Shown piece by piece: positions 56,824 to 64,000 of a stretch of DNA of 64,000 bases (positions are counted from its first letter, which is position 1; each line of letters begins with the position of its first letter). This DNA comes from Arthrobacter sp. (lineage in GTDB: Bacteria; Actinomycetota; Actinomycetes; Actinomycetales; Micrococcaceae), in assembly GCA_023264815.1 (NCBI GenBank), contig JAHFUZ010000003.1, forward strand, positions 177,970 to 241,969, in the 5' to 3' direction. The translations under genes were made by a program, and so were the position numbers. The notes below the pieces were generated by a model, which saw only the letters and a program-made list of their open reading frames with translations, was not told the DNA's origin and ran no database searches.

Positions 56824-58299
56824 GTGACTGTTGATCGCAGCGCAGATGCCGGCACCGGCAATTCCGTAGACATAGACACCGACCCGTTGCTCGAAGGCGT
56901 GTCCTCATCGGCCAGCGCACAGCCCGGCTCCACGCGTACAACCGACGCCCCCGCCCTTGAATTCCGCCCCGGCCGCTGGATCGCCAACTGGAATGCCGAA
57001 AACAAAGAGCAGTGGGAATCCGCCGGCCGCGCGATCGCCCGCCGCAACCTGAACTGGTCCATCTTCGCCGAGTTCCTCGGGTTCGTGGTCTGGCAGCTGT
57101 GGTCCATCGTGGTGGTCCAGCTCCCCGCCGCCGGCTTCACCTTCTCCACGTCGGAAATCTTCTGGCTGATCTCGATGCCCAGCCTGGTAGGCGCCACGCT
57201 CCGCATCCCCTACACCTTCATGGTTCCCCGCTTCGGCGGCCGGAACTGGACCATCGTCTCCGCCCTGCTCCTCCTGATCCCCGCCATCGGGCTGGGACTC
57301 TGCGTCTCCAACCCCGAAACCCCATTCGGCGTCATGCTGCTGGTGGCGGCCCTGGCCGGCTTCGGCGGCGGCAATTTCGCCAGCTCCATGGCCAACATCA
57401 CGTTCTTCTACCCGGCCCGCGAAAAGGGCTGGGCGCTGGGCCTGAACGCCGCCGGCGGCAACATGGGTGCCGCCGTCGCGCAGCTCGCCGTCCCGATTGT
57501 GATCACCCTGCTCGCGGTGGGCAGCGTCAACCTGCCCCTGGCCGGCTGGATGTGGGTCCCGTTCATCCTGATCGCCGCGTTCGGCGCCTGGAAGTACATG
57601 GACAACCTCACCAGCGCCAAGGGCGACGTAGCCGGCTCGGTCGCAGCGCTCAAGGAACCGCACCTGTGGATCATGGCACTGCTGTACATCGGCACGTTCG
57701 GTTCTTTCATCGGCTTCGCCGGCGTCTTCCCGAAGCTCATCAAGGACTACTTCCCGGCGTTCTCCTCCATCGGCGTGGGCACGGTGGCACTCTCACTGGC
57801 CTTCCTCGGACCGCTGGTGGGCTCACTGGCCCGGCCCTACGGCGGCCGCATGGCTGACCGCATGGGCGGCGCCCGGATGACCGTGGCAGCCTTCGCCTCG
57901 ATGGCAGTGATCACGCTCACCATGATTTGGACGCTGCCCCTGAAGAATTTCTGGCTCTTCCTGGTCCTCTTCCTGATGCTCTTCACTGCCAGCGGTTTTG
58001 GCAACGGCGCAACCTACCGGATGATCCCCATCATCTTCGCCACGAACAGCCGTGCCGCCCGGAAGGGTGCCAGCTCGGTGCAGACCCAACGGCTTGCCTC
58101 CTCAGCCCTGGGCCTCATCTCGGCCATTGGCGCCTACGGCGGATTCGTGATCCCCCAGATGCTCAACGCTTCCAACACGGCCAGCGGCTCCTACACTCCG
58201 GCGTTCTACGGTTTCGTCGGAGCGTACGTCCTGATGCTGGCAGTCTGCTGGTTCTTCTACATCCGCAACGCCAACCGAAATGCGATGGGACACGTCTAA
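56824..58299 (+). CDS. Nitrate/nitrite transporter, NarK family
   Basis: A 491-aa MFS nitrate transporter. It has a polar N-terminal extension of about 65 residues before the first helix, and 12 helices. The nitrate signature is present in the first half as AALAGFGGGNFASSMANITFFYP and in the second half as FGNGATYRMIPIIF. Conserved Arg residues for nitrate binding (e.g. LRIPYTFMVPRFGGRN) are visible. The GTG at 56824 is chosen because AAGAGGAGG lies 6-7 nt upstream. The stop is 1 nt from the next gene, so nitrate uptake and reduction are coexpressed. Confidence 0.92.
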   Translation: MTVDRSADAGTGNSVDIDTDPLLEGVSSSASAQPGSTRTTDAPALEFRPGRWIANWNAENKEQWESAGRAIARRNLNWSIFAEFLGFVVWQLWSIVVVQLPAAGFTFSTSEIFWLISMPSLVGATLRIPYTFMVPRFGGRNWTIVSALLLLIPAIGLGLCVSNPETPFGVMLLVAALAGFGGGNFASSMANITFFYPAREKGWALGLNAAGGNMGAAVAQLAVPIVITLLAVGSVNLPLAGWMWVPFILIAAFGAWKYMDNLTSAKGDVAGSVAALKEPHLWIMALLYIGTFGSFIGFAGVFPKLIKDYFPAFSSIGVGTVALSLAFLGPLVGSLARPYGGRMADRMGGARMTVAAFASMAVITLTMIWTLPLKNFWLFLVLFLMLFTASGFGNGATYRMIPIIFATNSRAARKGASSVQTQRLASSALGLISAIGAYGGFVIPQMLNASNTASGSYTPAFYGFVGAYVLMLAVCWFFYIRNANRNAMGHV

Positions 58300-58300
58300 C

Positions 58301-60535
58301 ATGGCCACAAGCGCCGACACGCACTGCCCCTACTGCGCCCTGCAGTGCGCCATGACGCTGACGTCTCAAGCGGAACTGGCCCCGGCTTCCGAGCCGGGGC
58401 CAGTCCCCGTGCCCGCCGATGCGGCTACCGCGGCTGCTCCCCTGCCGGAAGCGCCGCTCAACGTCCAAGGACGCGATTTCCCCACCAACCGCGGCGGCCT
58501 GTGCCGCAAGGGCTGGACCTCGGCTTCGCTCCTGAACCACGCGGGCCGCATCACCGAGCCGCTCCTCAAGGGTGCCGACGGCATCCACCGGCCCATCGGC
58601 TGGGACCAGGCCCTGGCCATGGTCACCCGGGCGGTCAGGGATACCCAGGCACGCCACGGAAAGGACGCCGTCGGTGTCTTCGGCGGCGGCGGCCTCACCA
58701 ACGAAAAGGCCTACATGCTGGGCAAGTTCGCCCGCTTGGCCCTGGGCACCTCGCGGATCGACTACAACGGCCGGTTCTGCATGTCCTCCGCAGCGGCCGC
58801 CGGGATGCGGGCCTTCGGCGTTGACCGCGGCCTGCCGTTCCCGCTGACGGACCTGGACACTGCCGGCACCATCCTGATGCTGGGTTCCAACGTCGCCGAA
58901 ACCATGCCCCCGTTTGTCCAGCACCTCCAGGGCGCCCGCGATGCCGGCGGGCTGATCGTGGTGGATCCGCGCCGCTCAGCCACGGCAAAGTTCACGGCCG
59001 ACGGCGGCGGACTCCACCTCCAGCCCCTGCCGGGCACCGATCTCACCCTCCTGCTGGGCCTCTCGCACGTGATCATCCACGAAGGCCTGGCGGATGACCA
59101 GTTCATCGCGGCCCGGACCTCCGGCTACGAGGCCGTGGTCCGCAGTGTCAACGCCTTTTGGCCCGAACGCGTCCAGTCCATCACCGGTGTCCCGGCGGAG
59201 CTCATCCGCGAGACGGCCCGCAGGCTTGCCGACGGCGCCCGCAAGGGCGGCAGCTACATCCTCACCGGGCGTGGCGTTGAGCAGCACGTGGACGGCACCG
59301 ATACCGCCACCGCAGCCATCAACCTCAGCCTCCTGCTCGGCCTGCCCGGCTCACGGCGCAGCGGCTACGGAACGCTCACAGGCCAGGGCAACGGCCAGGG
59401 CGGCCGCGAGCACGGCCAGAAGGCCGACCAGCTCCCCGGCTACCGGAAGATCACCGACCCCGCCGCCCGCGCCCACATGGCCGGTGTGTGGGGCGTGCCG
59501 GAATCGCTGATTCCCGGCCCCGGCTTGCCCGCCGTCCAGCTGCTGAAATCGCTGGGACAGCCCGACGGCGTCCGCTGCCTTCTGGTGCACGCCTCCAACA
59601 TCGCGGTGGCCTCCCCCGACGCCAACGCCGTCATCGCCGGACTGCGCAGCCTGGACTTCCTGGTGGTCTGTGACTTCTTTTTGTCCGAGACAGCCGCCGA
59701 GGCAAACCTTATCCTGCCGGTCCTCCAGTGGGCCGAGGAAGAAGGCACCCTGACCAACCTCGAGGGACGCGTCCTGCGCCGCCGCCGCGCCATCCAGCCG
59801 CCGGCCGGAGCCCGCAGCGAGCTGTGGATCATGGCCCGGCTGGCCGAGGCCCTGGAGGCACCCTCCACCTACAGCGAGGACCCGGAAACGGTGTTCGAGG
59901 AGTTGCGGCTCGCTTCCGCCGGCGGCCTGGCCGACTACTCGGGCATCGATTACGCCATGCTGGACCGCGGCGAGGAGGCCTACTGGCCCTACCCTGCAGG
60001 GAGCACCGGTACCCCGCGGCTCTTCCTGGACAACTTTGCGCACGCCGACGGCAAAGCTGTGATGACCCCGGTGGCGCCACGCCGCCGTCGTACGCCTGCT
60101 GCCAACCCCCACCCGGCAGCGAAGACCATGACCCTCATCACCGGCCGCCTCCTGGAGCACTACCAGTCCGGCGCCCAGACCCGCCGGGTGTCCGAACTCC
60201 TGGCCACCCAGCCCGAGGCGAAAGTGCAGCTGCACCCGGCATCGGCGGCCGCGATGGGCATCACCGACGGCGCTTTGGTGTCGGTGGCCAACGAGCGCGG
60301 CGAGGTGCTCTGCCGGGCTGAACTCAGCACCGCCATCCGCCCGGACACGGTGTTCCTGCCCTTCCACTTCCCGGAAATCGAGAGCGCCAACCGCCTCACG
60401 GAAGCCGCCACGGACCCCATCTCCGGGATGCCGGAATTCAAGTTCAACAAGGTTTGGGTCCGGGCCGCGGCGCCTGGCGATCCTCAGCCCACCGGAACTC
60501 AGCACAGCGTTCTTCAAACGACGGAGGCCTCATGA
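58301..60535 (+). CDS. Assimilatory nitrate reductase, molybdopterin catalytic subunit
   Basis: A 744-aa cytoplasmic Mo-bis-MGD oxidoreductase reducing nitrate to nitrite. The N-terminal [4Fe-4S] site uses Cys9, 12, 16 and 68 (HCPYCALQC and GGLCRKG). The Mo-ligating Cys is in [13 protein letters not shown], and further cofactor-binding segments [10 protein letters not shown] and [10 protein letters not shown] follow. A C-terminal MGD-binding domain ([14 protein letters not shown]) is present, but there is no C-terminal [2Fe-2S] domain, so electrons come from the next subunit. An Ala/Pro-rich insert (about 21-55) lies between the third and fourth Cys ligands. Start ATG 58301; the stop overlaps the partner by 4 nt. 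Confidence 0.93.
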   Translation: MATSADTHCPYCALQCAMTLTSQAELAPASEPGPVPVPADAATAAAPLPEAPLNVQGRDFPTNRGGLCRKGWTSASLLNHAGRITEPLLKGADGIHRPIGWDQALAMVTRAVRDTQARHGKDAVGVFGGGGLTNEKAYMLGKFARLALGTSRIDYNGRFCMSSAAAAGMRAFGVDRGLPFPLTDLDTAGTILMLGSNVAETMPPFVQHLQGARDAGGLIVVDPRRSATAKFTADGGGLHLQPLPGTDLTLLLGLSHVIIHEGLADDQFIAARTSGYEAVVRSVNAFWPERVQSITGVPAELIRETARRLADGARKGGSYILTGRGVEQHVDGTDTATAAINLSLLLGLPGSRRSGYGTLTGQGNGQGGREHGQKADQLPGYRKITDPAARAHMAGVWGVPESLIPGPGLPAVQLLKSLGQPDGVRCLLVHASNIAVASPDANAVIAGLRSLDFLVVCDFFLSETAAEANLILPVLQWAEEEGTLTNLEGRVLRRRRAIQPPAGARSELWIMARLAEALEAPSTYSEDPETVFEELRLASAGGLADYSGIDYAMLDRGEEAYWPYPAGSTGTPRLFLDNFAHADGKAVMTPVAPRRRRTPAANPHPAAKTMTLITGRLLEHYQSGAQTRRVSELLATQPEAKVQLHPASAAAMGITDGALVSVANERGEVLCRAELSTAIRPDTVFLPFHFPEIESANRLTEAATDPISGMPEFKFNKVWVRAAAPGDPQPTGTQHSVLQTTEAS

Positions 60536-62094
60536 GCGAGCAGATTGTCATTGTCGGATTCGGCCCGGTAGCAGCCCGCCTGATCGATGAACTGCTCCCG
60601 GCGGTCCGCGGGGGCCATGTGAGCCTGACGGTGGTGGGCGAGGAAACGGAGGCTGCGTACAACCGCGTCCTGGTGGCCGATCTGGGCGTGGGGCGGACCA
60701 CAGCTGATGCCCTGGCGCTGTCCGACGCGGCCGCCCTGATTGCCGATGGTGTGGACGTCCGGCTCGGCGTGCGGGTCCGCCGCGTGGACCGGGCGCGCCA
60801 GCAGGTACTCCTCAGCGACGGCACCACGGCCCACTATGAGCGCCTCGTTTTCGCCACGGGTTCCCGTCCCGTCATTCCCAACCTGACCGGCATCAACCCG
60901 GACCCCGCCTCCCCGGTCCTTCCTGCCGGCGTCACCGCGCTCAGGGACCTGCGCGACGCTGCGGTCCTGCAGGCAGCGGTCGACGGCGGCAAACGCGTTG
61001 TGGTGCTCGGCGGCGGCGTCCTGGGACTCGAGACAGCCCTCGCAGCAGCCGAGGAAGGGGCCACCGTCACGGTGGTCCACAACGGTCCGCATCCGCTGGG
61101 CCGCAACATCGACCGCGGCGGCGGCGCCGTCCTTGCGGCCAACCTGCGCCAGTGCGGGGTGCGGATGGCCGGCAATGCCCGGTCCACGGGAGTGGAGCAC
61201 AACGCGCCCGACGGCGGGTTCTCGGCGTTGCTGCTTGACGACGGTTCGGCGATCGACGGCGACCTCCTGGTGCTGTCCTGCGGCGTCCGGCCGCGGACTG
61301 AACTCGCCGAGGGCTGCGGCCTGTCCACCGGGACCGGCATCCTGGTGGACCACCGGCTCCGTGCCCACCACGAGCCGCACATCTTCGCCATCGGCGACTG
61401 CGCCGAGGTGCGCTGCCCCGATCCTGCCTGCGCTGACTGCCGCACCGCCAAAGGCCCGTCCGGCCTGGTGGGACCGGGCTGGCGGCAGGCCGAATGGCTC
61501 GCCGAATACCTGACGCTGCTCGCCACCGGCACCCAGGAGGAGGCGGATGCGCTGGCGGCACTCCCCCAGGAGCAGGCCGGCGTCATCGTCCTCAAGTCCC
61601 GGGGCATGAACATGGCAGTGGCCGGCAGCAACGGTGCCGATCCGTGGGACGAGGATGCGCTCACCGCCGGTGCCGTGAACGGCCGGCCGCGCCTGCAGGT
61701 CGCCCAGTGGGCCGATCCCGAGCACGGCCGCTACGTCAAGATGACTACCCGCGGCGGGGTTCTCGAAGGCCTGGTGGCGGTGGGGATGCCGCGCACGGCC
61801 GCCGAGCTGGTGGGGCTCTTCGAGCGCGGCGCGGAGCTTCCGGCCGACAGGTCGCTGTTGCTGCGGCTTGACGGACCGGACCAGCTGGTTGGCTCCGGCC
61901 CGGCCGATCCTGCCGGCACGGTGTGCCGCTGCGCCGGCGTCAGCGGGGCCAAGATCCAGGACGCGGTGGAGGGCGGCTGCTCCACCGTGGCGGATGTCTC
62001 CAAGGCAACCCGCGCCGGAACCGGCTGCGGCGGTTGCCACGACAACATCAGGGGGCTCATCGAAAAACACTTCCAGGCGGCCCCCGCCGCCTGA
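60532..62094 (+). CDS. Nitrate reductase electron-transfer subunit (FAD NAD(P)H reductase + [2Fe-2S])
   Basis: A 520-aa flavoprotein related to NasB and the N-terminal half of NirB. FAD motif IVGFGPVAARLIDELL at the N-terminus, NAD(P)H motif VVLGGGVLGLETALAAAEEG (about residues 160-180), and FAIGDCAEVRC for the second FAD contact. A Cys-rich stretch CPDPACADC follows the last. The C-terminal BFD-like domain binds a [2Fe-2S] cluster with TVCRCAGVSG and GCGGCHDN. No sirohaem domain, so it is a reductase partner for the catalytic subunit rather than a nitrite reductase. Start ATG in the ATGA overlap. Confidence 0.9.
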   Translation: MSEQIVIVGFGPVAARLIDELLPAVRGGHVSLTVVGEETEAAYNRVLVADLGVGRTTADALALSDAAALIADGVDVRLGVRVRRVDRARQQVLLSDGTTAHYERLVFATGSRPVIPNLTGINPDPASPVLPAGVTALRDLRDAAVLQAAVDGGKRVVVLGGGVLGLETALAAAEEGATVTVVHNGPHPLGRNIDRGGGAVLAANLRQCGVRMAGNARSTGVEHNAPDGGFSALLLDDGSAIDGDLLVLSCGVRPRTELAEGCGLSTGTGILVDHRLRAHHEPHIFAIGDCAEVRCPDPACADCRTAKGPSGLVGPGWRQAEWLAEYLTLLATGTQEEADALAALPQEQAGVIVLKSRGMNMAVAGSNGADPWDEDALTAGAVNGRPRLQVAQWADPEHGRYVKMTTRGGVLEGLVAVGMPRTAAELVGLFERGAELPADRSLLLRLDGPDQLVGSGPADPAGTVCRCAGVSGAKIQDAVEGGCSTVADVSKATRAGTGCGGCHDNIRGLIEKHFQAAPAA

Positions 62095-62289
62095 TCTGAA
62101 CTGACGTTGGGAAGCCCATCAAAAGCCCGCTGAGCGGTCCCTGGACACTGTTTCGTTCGCGCGTAGCAGCCTCGCTGAGGCTAACGTACAGGCCCTCGAC
62201 AGCTGCTGCGCCGGTTGCGAACAGGCGTTCTGCTTTCGAGCCACGAATGCCGTAGTTCGGCTCAGTCGGTTTCCGGTGCTGTCATCTGG

Positions 62290-62302
62290 CAGAATCGCGG
62301 AC
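62290..62302 (+). promoter_or_regulatory. Weak -10 box upstream of the ApeA-like gene
   Basis: CAGAAT (62290-62295), then 7 nt, then the ATG at 62303; there is no SD. It resembles the leaderless pattern elsewhere in the window but matches less well. Confidence 0.3.
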
Positions 62303-63763
62303 ATGGGGATTCAATACACGACACCGATGTGGGACGTGACAGGTGAGTACCGCGGCAAGTGGTGGCCAGCAGGTCTCCCCGAACACACCTTCAGCGGCGT
62401 ATTGAGGTTGGATGATCGACGACCAAGACTCACTCTGGCCCAAGGATCTAGCGGACAGAGCGTATCTAATCTGGCACATGCTCAAACAATCCACGGAAAG
62501 CTTGAATCCGGTGAGAACGTTACTCTGTGGGACGTCCAAGACCACGCCTTTGAACACTTACGTGGCGATGACGAGGCGGCGAGCTATCGCCAGCGCTACA
62601 CGTACGCCATCTTGGGTGAGCACCTCCCCAGTCACGGTGATGCCCGCTTCCGGTTTTCTGCGTATCGACTCCATGGACTCAGCCACTGGAGCGCCATGGA
62701 GGCGAAGCCGATAACTCGCGGTCTAACTGCAGCCGCGCTACCTCACTATGAGCCCGCTTCACTTCCAAACTTTCACCGCGATGAGTCAGGAGTGGAGTAC
62801 AGCGCGAAGGTCCGCTTCGAAAATCTCCGACGTATCGAGGAGGACCCCGAACTTGAGGGCGCGCAGTTCATTGCGGATCATACAGGCGACCAGGTTCGCG
62901 TGATCTTCGAATGCACACCACCGGCACCCCCACGGGTCCACGACCACTTGTTACACGACCTTCAGGCGCTTCTAACTTTCTCTTATCAGGGCGGCGCTCC
63001 CATCGAAGCCCAGTGGCTAGCGTTGCAGAAAATGGAATCTGCCTTTCCCGTGATGCAGCGCGACTCCTTCAACGGGGACAGACCTTTTGGACGTGAGTTT
63101 TCGATGAACATGGTGCTCACGACTGAACTGATGGAACCAGCCGAATTGTTCCCAGCTTGGTGGAAGGTGATGGAGGACCTGTATCCAGCCGTCGAAGTTA
63201 TCTACCTCTATCACCATGGCTCACGCGGCCTATTGGAAAGCTCCGTGGCAGCCGCCATCGCTGTTGCGGAACACCTGCACGGCATGATCGGACCAACCAA
63301 GACACGGTTCCCCACAGGATTCCTAGCAAACAAGAAGCTGGCCGTGAAGCATGCTGGAAAGTTCGCGAAACAAGACGGATCGGAGACGACGCTTCAAGAA
63401 TTTGTCGCCGAACCGGCATTCCGCGAATTCCTCTACGAGGCTTTCAATAATGACAGACCTGCACTGCGGACCCGTCTTGAAGAATTGGCAGATGCGGTGA
63501 CATCAAAACGGCTCGCGCTTCTCAATATCGACGGAGAGCAGTGGATCGGGAGCGTACTCAGGGTTCGCAACCCGATCGCTCACACATCGTCCCATGTCAA
63601 ACGGCGCGGTGATGACTCCTCGAATCTGCTCAGGCAGGTCAATACCGCTACGCGTGCCATCGTGTCGATCCTGATACTCAAGCGGATGGGCATGTCCGAA
63701 GATGTCTTGGACAAGTGCGCTCGGGTACTTGGTCGAGCCCTGGGGAAATTCCTCCAAGAGTAG
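62303..63763 (+). CDS. ApeA-like HEPN domain protein (probable anti-phage factor)
   Basis: A 486-aa protein. The N-terminal third resembles the ApeA N-terminal domain: GEYRGKWWPAGLPEHTFSG and GVLRLDDRRPRLTL give the beta-rich W-P-G-x-P-E pattern. The C-terminal part is helical and ends in a HEPN RNase motif, RNPIAH (residues 422-427, R-x4-H), within LRVRNPIAHTSS. The known ApeA family is a single-gene abortive-infection defence in which HEPN cleaves RNA (established for related proteins). The gene has low GC (32 of 60 bases at 62401 are G+C, against 45 of 60 at 60961) and mixed codon use, suggesting recent acquisition. ATG 62303 has no SD. Confidence 0.8.
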   Translation: MGIQYTTPMWDVTGEYRGKWWPAGLPEHTFSGVLRLDDRRPRLTLAQGSSGQSVSNLAHAQTIHGKLESGENVTLWDVQDHAFEHLRGDDEAASYRQRYTYAILGEHLPSHGDARFRFSAYRLHGLSHWSAMEAKPITRGLTAAALPHYEPASLPNFHRDESGVEYSAKVRFENLRRIEEDPELEGAQFIADHTGDQVRVIFECTPPAPPRVHDHLLHDLQALLTFSYQGGAPIEAQWLALQKMESAFPVMQRDSFNGDRPFGREFSMNMVLTTELMEPAELFPAWWKVMEDLYPAVEVIYLYHHGSRGLLESSVAAAIAVAEHLHGMIGPTKTRFPTGFLANKKLAVKHAGKFAKQDGSETTLQEFVAEPAFREFLYEAFNNDRPALRTRLEELADAVTSKRLALLNIDGEQWIGSVLRVRNPIAHTSSHVKRRGDDSSNLLRQVNTATRAIVSILILKRMGMSEDVLDKCARVLGRALGKFLQE

Positions 63764-64000
63764 GATTGGTGTCTTGCATCCCAGCGGTTACAAATCGCGT
63801 TGGCACGCTGGGTCCGACGAGAGGCGTGTCTGAGGACTTCTGTACTCCCCGGTAGCACGTATGGAATCGGATAGAGGGGCCCTACGTGTCAGGCTGGAGC
63901 GGTACCACGGGCTCATAGCAAGTCCGCTAATCGCGTGGGGCGAGAGCCAGGAATCTAATCATTATGTCCAGTCCAGTTTTGAGTGCCGTAGGCCAAGATG
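63764..64000. other. AT-rich terminal region without a recognised gene
   Basis: No confident coding region, tRNA or repeat was found here. An ATG at 63964 opens 12 codons that run off the window end (MSSPVLSAV...), with a poorly spaced AGGA upstream. It may be the start of another island gene, but this cannot be judged from so few codons. Confidence 0.3.

Overview
The window is chromosomal DNA of a high-GC Gram-positive bacterium, most likely a Micrococcaceae member close to Arthrobacter/Pseudarthrobacter (inference). Support: about 70% GC over most of the window, a birA-accD-accE-maf-accA neighbourhood typical of mycolate-free actinobacteria, a DUF222/HNH gene of the actinobacterial 13E12 type, STPK/PP2C/FHA signalling, and many GTG starts. 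At least seven genes without a convincing leader have a TANNNT box exactly 6 nt before the start codon, as expected for leaderless transcripts.

Layout. 1-2025 (+): a CitA/DcuS-type two-component pair. 2128-8000 (-): HNH protein, RidA, GNAT acetyltransferase, inositol-monophosphatase family protein and NAD-dependent DNA ligase. 8102-37909 (-): a 30-kb block of 13 co-oriented genes. In transcription order these are two giant Ig-like/fibronectin surface proteins, MoxR ATPase, DUF58, a TgpA-like transglutaminase-fold membrane protein whose catalytic Cys is Asp, zinc-ribbon/RDD/FHA protein, PP2C phosphatase, FHA protein, Ser/Thr kinase, FHA-like protein, an EssC/EccC-like three-P-loop ATPase with an N-terminal FHA domain, a secreted Pro-rich protein and a WXG100 protein. 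Five gene junctions are 4-nt overlaps. EccB, EccD, EccE and mycosin are absent. I read the block as a non-canonical type VII-like export system wired to Ser/Thr phosphorylation, and it is the best candidate here for a poorly described system.

38148-53755: class III cyclase, PH-domain membrane protein and biotin ligase on the minus strand, then a short-chain dehydrogenase, followed by the acyl-CoA carboxylase genes accD, accE and accA (with maf). These are interleaved with a DUF885 hydrolase, a dicarboxylate symporter, a small secreted protein and a TetR/MMPL efflux pair. The accD and accA upstream regions share the element TTGTAGGTTNNCTACA, which may coordinate them.

53775-62094: an NTF2-like protein, a class I glutamine amidotransferase, an MHS-type transporter, and an assimilatory nitrate operon (NarK-type transporter, molybdopterin nitrate reductase, FAD/[2Fe-2S] reductase subunit) behind a large inverted repeat.

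62095-64000: GC drops sharply and codon use changes. The only clear gene encodes an ApeA-like HEPN protein, a probable anti-phage factor, suggesting the edge of an acquired island.

The two giant surface-protein genes are diverged paralogues, except for the first 1.12 kb, which differs at only two positions that I found and uses unusual T/G-ending codons. This points to recent gene conversion of a foreign-looking module. No rRNA, tRNA, insertion sequence or CRISPR array was recognised.
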